Assembly: GCA_017524615.1 (NCBI GenBank)
Contig: JAFXVJ010000003.1
Coordinates: forward strand, 1-43,300
DNA: 43,300 nucleotides
Origin: Clostridia bacterium
GTDB lineage: Bacteria > Bacillota > Clostridia > Christensenellales > Aristaeellaceae
Direction: 5' to 3'
This document shows positions 8,550-16,891 of the stretch, piece after piece. The notes under the pieces were generated by a model. The model did no database searches, was not told the DNA's origin, and was given only the letters and a program-made list of their open reading frames with translations. The translations under genes were made by a program, and so were the position numbers. Each line of letters begins with the position of its first letter. Positions within the stretch are counted from its first letter, which is position 1.

Positions 8550-9479
8550 TCAGTCATCCCAGAAATGCTTCCAGAAATAGTTCACATATTCCCGCTTGCT
8601 GGGATAGATCTCCTGCGTAACGATCCATTTGGTGCCGTCGGTCTGCATGGTGATCGGGCCCCAGGTGGTGAAAGTCAGGCGGTCATAGCCCTTTTTGCGC
8701 AGATACATCTGCTCGTCCTGGGTATCCATGGAACCGTTGGTGATGAAAATGTACTCCGGATCCGCATTCTGCAAAAAATCCCGGTGCGGCCTGCCGATCC
8801 CGTGGTGGGGATATTTCATGATGTCGGCCTTCAGATCGTAGCGCTCCGCCAGTTTGGGCTGGCTGAGCAATTCCACATCTCCGGTCAGCAGCACGGAGCA
8901 TTCCCCATAGGTGATCAGCAGCATGCCGGACAGATCATTGCAGTCCATCGTGGAAAGGATGCACGGATCCGGCACCCGATACATGACGATCTGCGCATCG
9001 CCGAAGGGAATGGTATCCTCCGTTTTCAAGTCAGCTATGGGCACATGCGCCCGCTCCAGCGCGTGCAGGACGCCGGCCTGCTGCACAGCCGCGGAGGTGT
9101 AATCGTGGGGAAACACCGTAAAAAAGGTGCCGATCGGAAAGCCCTCCTCCAGCAGCCCCTTGACGCCGCCGATGTGATCCTCGTGCGGATGGGAATTATA
9201 CACATATTCCAGTTCGGTCAGGCCCGCTTCATCCAGCATTTTCCGGACCAGGTCATAATGCTCATACAGCCCGGCGTCCACCAGCATGCTGTGCTCTCCC
9301 AGGGTGAGCAGCATGCTGTCCGCCCCCATCTGCGGGCACACCCGCAGCGTCAGGAGCACGGCGTCCTCGGGGAAGGGATCCGTTTCCCCCTCCAGAAACA
9401 CTTTTTCATGACGCCCGGCCATGGCGCACGCGGGGATCAGCAGCAGTATCGCCATCAGAAAGCACAAGCATTTTTTCAT
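8550..9479 (-). CDS. Secreted metallo-beta-lactamase-fold hydrolase, ComEC/Rec2 C-domain type
   Basis: 309 residues with a signal peptide (1-21, ending CAMA). The fold signature is HPHEDHIGG (97-105; His97, His99, Asp101, His102), then LLTGD with Asp201, and PHHG (His225-226), the order seen in the detached ComEC-like MBL proteins of Firmicutes. Such proteins act outside the membrane; the substrate is unknown (nuclease or phosphodiesterase is only an inference). A lipobox is not convincing because Pro precedes Ala-Cys. It has its own promoter, divergent from the methionine operon. Confidence 0.88.
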   Translation of the reverse strand: MKKCLCFLMAILLLIPACAMAGRHEKVFLEGETDPFPEDAVLLTLRVCPQMGADSMLLTLGEHSMLVDAGLYEHYDLVRKMLDEAGLTELEYVYNSHPHEDHIGGVKGLLEEGFPIGTFFTVFPHDYTSAAVQQAGVLHALERAHVPIADLKTEDTIPFGDAQIVMYRVPDPCILSTMDCNDLSGMLLITYGECSVLLTGDVELLSQPKLAERYDLKADIMKYPHHGIGRPHRDFLQNADPEYIFITNGSMDTQDEQMYLRKKGYDRLTFTTWGPITMQTDGTKWIVTQEIYPSKREYVNYFWKHFWDD

Positions 9480-9514
9480 CGGTCCATCTTCCTTTGCGTT
9501 TCACTTCCCCATCT

Positions 9515-9543
9515 ATCTTACCACATCACCGCCTTTCCGACAA
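9515..9543 (-). promoter_or_regulatory. Promoter for the MBL-fold gene
   Basis: Minus strand: -35 TTGTCG (9538-9543), 17-base spacer, -10 TAAGAT (9515-9520), about 35 bases before the start codon. Confidence 0.6.
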
Positions 9544-9573
9544 GCAAAAAACAGACAAAGCACCGCCGGAGCG

Positions 9574-9602
9574 TTGACACTGGGAAGCATTCTTTTTATA
9601 AT
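9574..9602 (+). promoter_or_regulatory. Consensus promoter of the methionine operon
   Basis: Exact consensus: -35 TTGACA (9574-9579), 17-base spacer, -10 TATAAT (9597-9602). It starts a transcript with a leader of roughly 270 bases before metA. A perfect promoter in front of a biosynthetic operon implies that control is exerted after initiation or by an unseen repressor. Confidence 0.88.
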
Positions 9603-9608
9603 GATAAC

Positions 9609-9877
9609 TGTCCGGTCGAGGGCTGAACAGCGCTGCTCCCGGGCAGGGCCGGCGCCTTTTCTGCCCCTGCCTTTCGGGCCGCGGGGCCGCATGACGCCCT
9701 GTTTTTGTATTTCATGCCGGATTCGGAGATCCTTCCGTTCAGCCAAGCCGGACGGCGGAAGGCTCGCCAGCGCTGCGCTGCCCGGAAAAACGCGGCGCCG
9801 GCGCGGAAAAGATACGCGAAAACGGCGTTGCATTCAACGGAAAACAGTATCAAACGAACAGCCGGAGGAATATCCTT
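9609..9877 (+). promoter_or_regulatory. Long GC-rich leader of the metA operon (candidate cis-regulatory RNA)
   Basis: About 270 untranslated bases. Two exclusive pairings are visible: GGCAGGG (9642-9648) with CCCTGCC (9665-9671), or CAGGGC (9644-9649) with GCCCTG (9696-9701), the latter followed by TTTTT (9702-9706), which is the arrangement of an attenuator. A later stem CCTTCCG / CGGAAGG lies near 9733-9777. I looked for the SAM-I/SAM-IV core, the T-box TGGNACCGCG and the cobalamin B12 box and saw none. Function is inferred from position only. Confidence 0.4.
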
Positions 9878-10885
9878 ATGCCCATCAAGATCCCCAATCA
9901 TTTACCCGCCGCAAAAAAGCTGGAATCGGAGAATATATTCGTCATGCGGGAAACCCGGGCCATGACCCAGGAAATCCGCCCGCTGCGCCTGCTGCTGCTG
10001 AATCTGATGCCCACCAAAATCGCCACGGAAACCCAGCTGGCCCGTCTGCTGGGCAATACGCCCCTGCAGGTGGAACTGGAATTGCTCAAGGTGGAAAGCC
10101 ATGTGCCCAAGAATACGCCGGAGGAGCACATGCTGGCCTTTTACAAAACCTTCGATCAGGTGCAGGATCAGAATTTTGACGGCATGGTCATCACCGGCGC
10201 GCCGGTAGAAAAACTGCCCTTCGAGCAGGTAACGTATTGGGACGAGCTGTGCCGGATCCTGGAATGGACCAAGACCCACGTGCATTCCACCTTTCACATC
10301 TGCTGGGCGGCCCAGGCGGCGCTGTATTACCATTACGGCATCCCAAAATATCCCCTGCAGGAAAAGCTGTTCGGCGTGTTTGAGCATCGCGTGACCCATA
10401 AGAATTCCATCCTCTTCCGGGGGTTTGACGACACCTTCCTGGTGCCCCATTCCCGCCATACCGCCTTCCGGCGGGAAGACGTGGCCGCGGTGCCCGCGCT
10501 GAAAATCCTGGCGGAAAGCGACGCGGCGGGGGTGTACGCCATCTCCACCGACGGCGGCACCCAGATTTTCATCACCGGCCATTCGGAATACGACGCGGAT
10601 ACCCTGCAAAAGGAATATTTGCGGGATAAGCAGGCCGGGCTGCCCATTCAGGTGCCCGTTCATTATTTTCCCAACGACGACGATACCCGCACCCCGGTGA
10701 GCACCTGGCGCTCCAGCGCCCATTTGCTGTATTCCAACTGGCTCAATTACTTCGTGTACCAGACCACGCCCTACGATCTGGCCCGCATCGGATGCACCTG
10801 CACAGGGGACAACAGCGCCTGCCCCTACTATTCCATGGAGCACCACCGGTGCCTGCTGGACATGGAAAAAGACACCTCCGTTTGA
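9878..10885 (+). CDS. metA: Homoserine O-acetyltransferase, MetA type, with Cys-rich C-terminal tail
   Basis: Activates homoserine for methionine synthesis. 335 residues. The catalytic triad is at the family positions: Cys142 (HICWAAQ), His235 and Glu237 (GHSEYD). Residue 111 is Glu (GAPVE), which in this family predicts acetyl-CoA rather than succinyl-CoA as donor. Usual proteins end soon after [15 protein letters not shown]; this one continues with about 32 extra residues carrying Cys306, Cys308, Cys315 and Cys325 plus two His, which looks like a metal-binding or redox tail. Ribosome site GGAGG precedes the ATG. First gene of the methionine operon; the next gene is 39 bases away. Confidence 0.95.
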   Translation: MPIKIPNHLPAAKKLESENIFVMRETRAMTQEIRPLRLLLLNLMPTKIATETQLARLLGNTPLQVELELLKVESHVPKNTPEEHMLAFYKTFDQVQDQNFDGMVITGAPVEKLPFEQVTYWDELCRILEWTKTHVHSTFHICWAAQAALYYHYGIPKYPLQEKLFGVFEHRVTHKNSILFRGFDDTFLVPHSRHTAFRREDVAAVPALKILAESDAAGVYAISTDGGTQIFITGHSEYDADTLQKEYLRDKQAGLPIQVPVHYFPNDDDTRTPVSTWRSSAHLLYSNWLNYFVYQTTPYDLARIGCTCTGDNSACPYYSMEHHRCLLDMEKDTSV

Positions 10886-10924
10886 TCCCCGCCGCGCCCA
10901 TCGGCGCAGAATGGAGAACATGCC

Positions 10925-12682
10925 ATGCAGCCCATCCAGGCATTGCTGAAGGATGGCCTCCTCATTTTTGACGGGGCCATGGGCACCTATGCCCGTCTGC
11001 TGCCGGATTATCCCCCGGAGGCGGTGGAGCTGGCCTGCCTGACCGCTCCGCATCTGGTGTCCCGCATTCACCGGGAATACCTGGATGCCGGATGCCGCGC
11101 CATCAAAACCAACACCTTCGCCGCCCATGAGGGGCAGGCCCCGCGGAACGCCGCGGAGCAGGCCGCCCTGATCCGCGCGGCGGTTTCCATCGCCAAAGAG
11201 GCGGCGGGAGACGCGGCTTACGTGTTCGCCGATATCGGCCCCGCCCCGGAGGCGGAGAAGGCCGCCGCGGCCTATATTGCCCTCGCCGACCAGTTTTCGG
11301 AAGAGGGCGTGACCCATTTTCTGTTTGAAACGCTGCCCTCCATGGCAGGGATCCCGGAAGCCGCCGCCCACATCAAGGCGCGCTGTCCGGAGGCCTTTGT
11401 CATGGCCTCCTTCGCCGTGAACCCGGATGGCATCAGCCGGGCGGGCGAGCATGCCCGGGCGCTGCTGCTGGCGGCGGACGCCTGCCCCTGGCTGGACGCC
11501 ATGGGTCTCAATTGCCTGTGCGGCCCCACCCACATGAAGCAGCTGCTGGCGGAGGTGCCCGCCTGCTCAAAGCCCTTATCCGTGATGCCCAACGCCGGCT
11601 ATCCCCGTGTGGCGGAAGGCCGGATTTTTTACGAAAGCGAACCGCGCTATTACGCTTCCCAGCTGCTGGGCTGCGTTCAGGCGGGGGCCCGCATAGTGGG
11701 GGGATGCTGCGGCACCACGCCGGATCATATCCGGGCAGTGACGGAGCGCATAACGCCCGCCGTCCAGGCTTCCCCCGCCGTCGCCGCCGACGCGGATCAG
11801 GGCCGCCCGCACCGGCGCAGCCGCATCCTGGATCAGCTCCGGCAGGGAAAAAAGCCCATCCTGGTAGAACTGGATCCGCCCCGCAGCGCCGACCCGGAGG
11901 CATTCCTTTCCGGGGCGCGGCTGCTGCGCCAGGCGGGGGCCGACGCCATCACCATCGCCGACTGTCCCATCGGCCGGGCCAGCATGGACGCCTGTCTGCT
12001 GGCGGCCAAGCTGAAACGGGAATACGGCATCGAAACCTTGCCCCACATGACCTGCCGGGACCGGAACATCAACGCCACCAAAGCGCTGCTGATGGGCCTG
12101 AGCATGGAGCAGGTAAGCAATGTGCTCATCGTCACCGGCGATCCGGTGCCCCGGGAGGAACGGGACAATGTGAAGGGCGTGTTCCAGTTCAATTCCCAGG
12201 TGCTGGCCCGCCTGATCCAAAGCCTGACCGACAGCGGCGCGGTGCGACCCTTCCTGATTTGCGGGGCGCTGAACATCAACGCCCGGAATTTTGACGCGGA
12301 GCTGCAAAAGGCGCACCGGAAGGAGGAAAGCGGCATCGCGGCCTTCCTCACCCAGCCGATTCTGAGCCGTCAGGCGGTGGACAATATCAAGCGGGCCCGC
12401 CAGGCCCTGAAAGGCTATCTGTTCGCCGGCCTGTTTCCCATCGTCAGCGCCCGCAACGCCCGTTTCCTGCAAAGCGAGGTGCCGGGCATGGCGGTGGACG
12501 ATCGGGTGATCGCCGCCTATGAGGGGCTCGACCGCGCCCAGGGCGAGGCGCTGGCGCGGCGGTTGTGCCATGACGCCGCTCTGGCCGTGGACGGTTTCGT
12601 GGACGGTTACTACATCATGACCCCCTTCCAGCGCGTGGAGCTTGTGAAAAGCATCCTGGCGGATCTTCGCTGTCTGCGATAA
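10925..12682 (+). CDS. yitJ: Bifunctional homocysteine S-methyltransferase / 5,10-methylenetetrahydrofolate reductase (YitJ type)
   Basis: 585-residue fusion. Residues 1-285 form a zinc-dependent homocysteine methyltransferase barrel: LIFDGAMGTYA at 13-23, zinc ligands Cys197 (LNCLC) and Cys261-Cys262 (GGCCGTTPDH). Residues about 300-585 form the MTHFR TIM barrel: ILVELDPPR at 312-320, VLIVTGDP, and the LTQPILS segment. Together the two halves can supply 5-methyl-THF and use homocysteine. The same fusion is known in Bacillus (YitJ). It sits between metA and the MetH reactivation gene, with GGAG before the start and 12 bases to the next gene. Confidence 0.94.
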   Translation: MQPIQALLKDGLLIFDGAMGTYARLLPDYPPEAVELACLTAPHLVSRIHREYLDAGCRAIKTNTFAAHEGQAPRNAAEQAALIRAAVSIAKEAAGDAAYVFADIGPAPEAEKAAAAYIALADQFSEEGVTHFLFETLPSMAGIPEAAAHIKARCPEAFVMASFAVNPDGISRAGEHARALLLAADACPWLDAMGLNCLCGPTHMKQLLAEVPACSKPLSVMPNAGYPRVAEGRIFYESEPRYYASQLLGCVQAGARIVGGCCGTTPDHIRAVTERITPAVQASPAVAADADQGRPHRRSRILDQLRQGKKPILVELDPPRSADPEAFLSGARLLRQAGADAITIADCPIGRASMDACLLAAKLKREYGIETLPHMTCRDRNINATKALLMGLSMEQVSNVLIVTGDPVPREERDNVKGVFQFNSQVLARLIQSLTDSGAVRPFLICGALNINARNFDAELQKAHRKEESGIAAFLTQPILSRQAVDNIKRARQALKGYLFAGLFPIVSARNARFLQSEVPGMAVDDRVIAAYEGLDRAQGEALARRLCHDAALAVDGFVDGYYIMTPFQRVELVKSILADLRCLR

Positions 12683-12694
12683 GGAGGGCGTGCC

Positions 12695-13351
12695 ATGACC
12701 ATACCGATCAGCGAAGCGCTGCGCTATCTGGGCATCCGGGATCCCGACCCGGACACCCTCGCCCGCGTAAAAGCGCAGGCCCGGGCCCTGGAGGATCGCG
12801 TGACGCCACGGTATACCTACCGGATTTGCCCGATTGAACGCCATGAAAAGGGCTGGCTGCTCAAAGAAGCGGATATTCTGCTGCCCGGCAGGCTGGCCGG
12901 CAAAATGATGGCGTCCTGCCATCTGGCCGCGCTGCTGCTGTGCACCCTCGGCGCGCAGTTCGACGCCATGCTCCGCGCCGCCCAGGCCCGGGACATGGCC
13001 GCCGCCGTGATGCTGGACGCCTGCGGCAGCGCGTATGTGGAAGCCGGCTGTGACAGTGCCCAAAGAGAAATCGCCGCCCGGTTTCCCGATTTGTATCTCA
13101 CCGACCGCTTCAGCCCCGGCTACGGCGATCTGCCCCTGGCCCTGCAGGGGGATTGGCTTCGGGCGCTGAACGGCGAAAAGCGGCTGGGTGTGTGCGAAAC
13201 GAAGGCTCATGTGCTGATTCCCGCCAAATCGGTCACCGCCGTGCTCGGCCTGTCTTCTCAGCCGCAGCCGGCCATCCTCCGGGGCTGCGGCGTCTGCGCC
13301 CTGAAGGGCCAATGCGCCTACCGTGAAAGGGGGCTTTTCTATGATTCCTGA
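12695..13351 (+). CDS. Stand-alone MetH reactivation-domain protein (vitamin B12-dependent methionine synthase activation)
   Basis: 218 residues. In classical MetH the reactivation domain is the C-terminus and binds SAM to remethylate oxidised cobalamin. Here it is a separate protein: RFSPGYGDLPL at 138-148 and the LIPAKSVTAVLG segment at 174-185 are the SAM-binding signatures. The C-terminus carries a Cys motif (Cys198, Cys201, Cys207: GCGVCALKGQC), as is common in stand-alone versions, possibly for metal or Fe-S. AAGGAGG precedes the ATG. Its end overlaps the start of metH by 11 bases, which argues for coupled translation and a 1:1 partnership. Confidence 0.9.
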   Translation: MTIPISEALRYLGIRDPDPDTLARVKAQARALEDRVTPRYTYRICPIERHEKGWLLKEADILLPGRLAGKMMASCHLAALLLCTLGAQFDAMLRAAQARDMAAAVMLDACGSAYVEAGCDSAQREIAARFPDLYLTDRFSPGYGDLPLALQGDWLRALNGEKRLGVCETKAHVLIPAKSVTAVLGLSSQPQPAILRGCGVCALKGQCAYRERGLFYDS

Positions 13352-15707
13352 TCCCCATGCGTTTCTTTTGCTGGACGGCGCCATGGGCACCATGCTCCAG
13401 CGCATGGGCATGAAGCCGGGCGAAAGCTCCGAGCAAATGAATTTCAGCCGCCCCGATTGGATCGAAAGCATCCACCGGGCTTATATCGACGCGGGCAGCC
13501 GGGTGATTTACGCCAACACCTTCAGCGCCAACCGCCGGAAGCTGCGCCAGAGCGGGCACTCCGTCCGCCAGACGGTGTATGCCGCGGTGGCCGTTGCCCG
13601 CCGGGCTGCCGCGGGCACCGACGTTCAGGTGGCCCTGGATGTGGGGCCGCTGGGAGAATTGCTGGAGCCGTTGGGCACCCTATCCTTTGAGGATGCCTAC
13701 GATCTGTTTGCCGAAATCATGGAGGCCGGCGCGGAGGCCGGGGCCGACCTGATCGCGATCGAAACCATGACAGACCTGTACGAGGCCAAGGCCGCCCTCC
13801 TGGCCGCCAAGGAACGCACAAAGCTTCCCGTGTTCGTCACCATGAGCTTTGACGCCGCCGGCCGCACCTTCACCGGCTGCACCGTGGCTTCCATGGCCCA
13901 CACCCTGGAGGGGCTGGGGGCTGACGCCATCGGCATCAATTGCTCCCTGGGGCCCGGGGAACTGCTGCCGCTGATTCAGGAATTGCGGCGGCACACCGCC
14001 CTGCCCCTCATCGCCAAGCCCAATGCCGGGCTGCCCGATCCCGCCGACGGGCATTACAGCATGACCGCCTCCGCATTCGCCGACGCCATGCTGGCCCTGG
14101 CCCGGGCCGGGGCCGTTTGCCTGGGCGGCTGCTGCGGCACCGATCCGGATTTTATCCGGCAGTTATCCGCATCGCTCGCCGGCGTGACGCCCATGGCCGC
14201 CGCGGCGCCCTGCGTTAGTTTCGTGTGCACCCCCACCTGTCCCCTGCCCCTGACCGGCGTCCGGGTGATCGGCGAAAGGCTGAATCCCACCGGCAAAAAG
14301 CGGTTCCAGCAGGCCTTAATGGAAAATGACCTGGATTATCTGGTGCGGGTGGCCGCAGAGGAAATGGACGCCGGGGCGGATCTGCTGGACGTAAACGTGG
14401 GGTATCCCGGCGTGGACGAAAAAACGCTGCTGCCCCGGGCCGTGAAGGCCCTGCAGGCCGCCGTGGACGTGCCCCTGCAGCTGGATTCCGCCGATCCCGC
14501 GGCCCTGGAAGCGGCCCTGCGGGTGTATAACGGAAAGCCCGCCGTGAATTCGGTCAATGGCACGGAAGAATCCCTCTGCGCCATCCTGCCGCTGGTGAAA
14601 AAGTACGGCGCGGCCGTGGTGGGCCTGACGCTGGATGAAAACGGCATCCCGCAAACGGCGGAGCAGCGCTTCGCCATTGCCAAAAAAATCGTCGATCGTG
14701 CCGGCGCCCTGGGCATCCCCCGCCAGGATGTGTGGATCGACTGCCTTACCCTCACCGTATCCGCCCAGCAGGAGCAGGCAGAGGAAACCCTTCGGGCGGT
14801 GGGGATGGTCACCCATCGGCTGGGGGTCCACACGGTGCTGGGGGTCAGCAACATTTCCTTCGGCCTGCCCAACCGGCCGCTGATCACGTCCGCGTTCCTG
14901 CTGCGCGCCCTGTCCGCCGGGCTCACGCTGCCCATCGTCAATCCCTGCCAGCGGGAAATCATGGATATGATCGCCGCGTTCCGGGTATTAAGCGGTGAGG
15001 ATCAAAAGTGCCAGCGCTACGTGGAGCGCTTTGCCCAGGCATCCCCTGCGGCTGCTCCGTCCCCGGCGGAGCGCCGCCTGACGCTTGCCGACGCCATCGT
15101 GCGGGGGCTGTCCGCCGACGCGGCGCTCTTGGCCCGGGAGGCGCTGGCCAGCCAGGAGGAAATGGCGCTGGTGGAAGGCACCCTGATCCCCGCGCTGGAC
15201 CGGGTAGGCGCGGATTATGAAGCAGGCCGCGCTTTCCTGCCGCAGCTGCTGTCCGCCGCCCAGGCGGCCCAGGCGGTGTTTGAGGAAATCAAAACCTCCC
15301 TGGCCCGCAAGGGGCATGAGGCCGTCAGCAAGGGAACCATCGTGCTGGCCACCGTTCAGGGGGATGTGCACGATATTGGAAAGAACATCGTGAAAACCGT
15401 GCTGGAAAACTACGGCTACACCGTGCTCGACCTGGGCAAGGATGTGCCGCCGGACCGTATCGCCGACGCCGTGCGGGAGGGAAATATCCGCCTGGCCGGG
15501 CTGTCCGCCCTGATGACCACCACCCTGCCCGCCATGGAAAAAACCGTGCGCCTTTTGCATTCCCTGCCCCATCCCCCTGCCGTGATGGTAGGCGGCGCTG
15601 TGGTGACCCCGGAATATGCCCGGGCCATGGGCGCCGATTTCTACGCCAAGGACGCCCGGGCCGCGGTGGCCATCGCCCGGCAGGTCTGGTCCGCTGAAGA
15701 AACGTGA
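13341..15707 (+). CDS. metH: Cobalamin-dependent methionine synthase (MetH without reactivation domain)
   Basis: Transfers methyl from 5-methyl-THF via cobalamin to homocysteine. 788 residues from ATG 13341, chosen for the GAAAGGGGG upstream and the family-like start; an ATG at 13323 adds six residues only. Order: homocysteine domain (1-285; zinc ligands Cys201 and Cys264-265 in GGCCGTDPD), pterin-binding barrel (about 305-560; RVIGERLNPTGKKRF, VNSVNG), helical cap, then the B12 domain with DVHDIGKNIV (Asp675, His677 as lower cobalt ligand, Gly680). The usual C-terminal activation domain is missing and is supplied by the overlapping upstream gene. Last gene of the met operon. Confidence 0.96.
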   Translation: MIPDPHAFLLLDGAMGTMLQRMGMKPGESSEQMNFSRPDWIESIHRAYIDAGSRVIYANTFSANRRKLRQSGHSVRQTVYAAVAVARRAAAGTDVQVALDVGPLGELLEPLGTLSFEDAYDLFAEIMEAGAEAGADLIAIETMTDLYEAKAALLAAKERTKLPVFVTMSFDAAGRTFTGCTVASMAHTLEGLGADAIGINCSLGPGELLPLIQELRRHTALPLIAKPNAGLPDPADGHYSMTASAFADAMLALARAGAVCLGGCCGTDPDFIRQLSASLAGVTPMAAAAPCVSFVCTPTCPLPLTGVRVIGERLNPTGKKRFQQALMENDLDYLVRVAAEEMDAGADLLDVNVGYPGVDEKTLLPRAVKALQAAVDVPLQLDSADPAALEAALRVYNGKPAVNSVNGTEESLCAILPLVKKYGAAVVGLTLDENGIPQTAEQRFAIAKKIVDRAGALGIPRQDVWIDCLTLTVSAQQEQAEETLRAVGMVTHRLGVHTVLGVSNISFGLPNRPLITSAFLLRALSAGLTLPIVNPCQREIMDMIAAFRVLSGEDQKCQRYVERFAQASPAAAPSPAERRLTLADAIVRGLSADAALLAREALASQEEMALVEGTLIPALDRVGADYEAGRAFLPQLLSAAQAAQAVFEEIKTSLARKGHEAVSKGTIVLATVQGDVHDIGKNIVKTVLENYGYTVLDLGKDVPPDRIADAVREGNIRLAGLSALMTTTLPAMEKTVRLLHSLPHPPAVMVGGAVVTPEYARAMGADFYAKDARAAVAIARQVWSAEET

Positions 15708-15746
15708 CGATCCTCTTTTTCGTCTGTCGAGGCCCGTGCAGGATTC

Positions 15747-15908
15747 ATACTATTCTCAGTATAAAAGATGATCAGATTTGGGATGAGTTTTTCGCCCTGG
15801 CTAAGCTGAATGGAGGGAGGCGTAGCACCGCTGCGTTGACCGGAATGAAGCAACGCCAGGGCGGAAATGACACCCAAAGATGATAAGATTTTAGATTGAG
15901 AATAGTAT
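15747..15908. repeat. Repeat B, copy 1: MITE-like palindromic element
   Basis: 162 bp bounded by perfect 12-bp inverted termini ATACTATTCTCA (15747-15758) and TGAGAATAGTAT (15897-15908), with imperfect pairing continuing inward. A second stem is CGCCCTGGC / GCCAGGGCG, and inside it GCGTTG / CAACGC. Similar to 33404-33550, where the same stems are kept with different bases, and partly to 16138-16325. Encodes nothing visible. It interrupts the space between metH and its terminator. Confidence 0.8.
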
Positions 15909-15991
15909 AAATTCCGGTTGAAACGCATCGGTTCAGACGTGGGCTGAACAGAAACGCAAAAAACGCAAAATACGCGAAATACGTGAAATAT

Positions 15992-16028
15992 GCGCGGGCG
16001 GGTGCTGCATCCCCCGCGCGCGTTTTTT
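15992..16028 (+). terminator. Intrinsic terminator downstream of the met operon
   Basis: GCGCGGG (15992-15998) pairs with CCCGCGC (16013-16019), followed after two bases by TTTTTT (16023-16028). It is preceded by short quasi-repeats of the type ACGCAAAAT/ACGCGAAAT/ACGTGAAAT (about 15953-15990). Confidence 0.7.
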
Positions 16029-16060
16029 CCTTTCGTCCCCTCGGGCCTCCCGGGCGCAAG

Positions 16061-16123
16061 AAAAGGGCAGGGATTCTTGAGAAATGAACGCGTTCATGAT
16101 CTCGGAAATCCCTGCCCTTTTTC
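16061..16123. terminator. Strong bidirectional terminator between metH and nrdR
   Basis: Perfect 15-bp stem AAAAGGGCAGGGATT (16061-16075) / AATCCCTGCCCTTTT (16107-16121) flanked by A and T runs, with a further GAACGCGTTC palindrome in the loop. It serves the convergent genes on both sides. Confidence 0.85.
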
Positions 16124-16137
16124 CCGGGCGCTTTATA

Positions 16138-16325
16138 CCGTTATCAAGCGAAATAATGATCAGATATGGAATGGTTTTTCCGTTCTGTCGAAGCTGAAGG
16201 AAGGGCGGCTGAGGCTGGGCAAGCCCTGGATTGCCGCCCGAATCCCGCGCAAGGTATAGGATATCTGAAGCAGCGCCGGCGCGGAACAGACACGCAGCGA
16301 TCGGCCCTTTCATCTGAGAATAGGA
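16138..16325. repeat. Degenerate copy of repeat B
   Basis: The left part (ATGATCAGATATGGAATGG then TTTTTCCGTTCTG and AAGCTGAAGGAAGGGCGG) follows repeat B copy 1 closely, the middle differs, and the right end finishes with TGAGAATAG at about 16315-16323, like the terminal repeat. The element reaches the nrdR stop codon. Confidence 0.5.
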
Positions 16326-16796
16326 TTATTCCTTTTTCTCGTCCTTGTCGCTGACCAGCGCCTTCAATTCCTGCATGAAGGTGGGGATATCGGTAAAGGA
16401 GCGGTAGACGGAGGCAAAGCGGATATAGGCCACCTCGTCCAGCTTCCGCAGTTCCTCCATCACCATTTCGCCGATTTGGCGGGTGGTGATTTCCTCCTGC
16501 AGGTTGTTATAAGCCAATTGCTCGATAGAATTGACGATTTTCTCGATGTCCGCGGCGGAAACGGGCCGCTTGTGGCAGGCGGCGATGATGCCGCTGCGCA
16601 CCTTTTGAGGATCGAACAGCTCCCGGGAATTATCCTTTTTGATGACCAGCAGCTGCTGCGCTTCAATTTTTTCATAGGTGGTAAACCGGCGGCCGCAATT
16701 GATGCATTCGCGGCGGCGGCGGATGGAATTGCCGTCATCGGTGGGCCGGGAATCCACTACGCGGCTGTCGGCACAATTGCAAAACTGGCACTTCAC
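16326..16796 (-). CDS. nrdR: Transcriptional repressor NrdR
   Basis: Represses ribonucleotide reductase genes according to dATP/ATP. 156 residues: zinc ribbon with Cys3, Cys6, Cys31 and Cys34, DSRP motif at 16-18, then the ATP-cone domain (about 49-139, starting LLVIKKDNSRELFD). Size and order are standard. It has its own promoter immediately upstream, so it need not depend on the polA unit. The stop codon abuts the degenerate repeat B. Confidence 0.97.
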   Translation of the reverse strand: MKCQFCNCADSRVVDSRPTDDGNSIRRRRECINCGRRFTTYEKIEAQQLLVIKKDNSRELFDPQKVRSGIIAACHKRPVSAADIEKIVNSIEQLAYNNLQEEITTRQIGEMVMEELRKLDEVAYIRFASVYRSFTDIPTFMQELKALVSDKDEKKE

Positions 16797-16832
16797 TGAT
16801 TCTCATCCTCTTCCTTCGTGGTTTCACGGGGT

Positions 16833-16861
16833 ATTATACCCGATTTTATAACGTTTGTCTA
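16833..16861 (-). promoter_or_regulatory. Promoter of nrdR
   Basis: Minus strand: -35 TAGACA (16856-16861), 17-base spacer, -10 TATAAT (16833-16838). The spacer region is AT-rich. I did not find a clear NrdR box pair. Confidence 0.72.
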
Positions 16862-16891
16862 TCACTTTTGTTACAAAAATATTTCATTTCC

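Noticed and set aside
9609-9877. SAM riboswitch, T-box or cobalamin riboswitch in the metA leader
   Set aside because: None of the conserved cores (SAM-I GAGGGA/GGCCC region, TGGNACCGCG, B12 box) could be found by eye.
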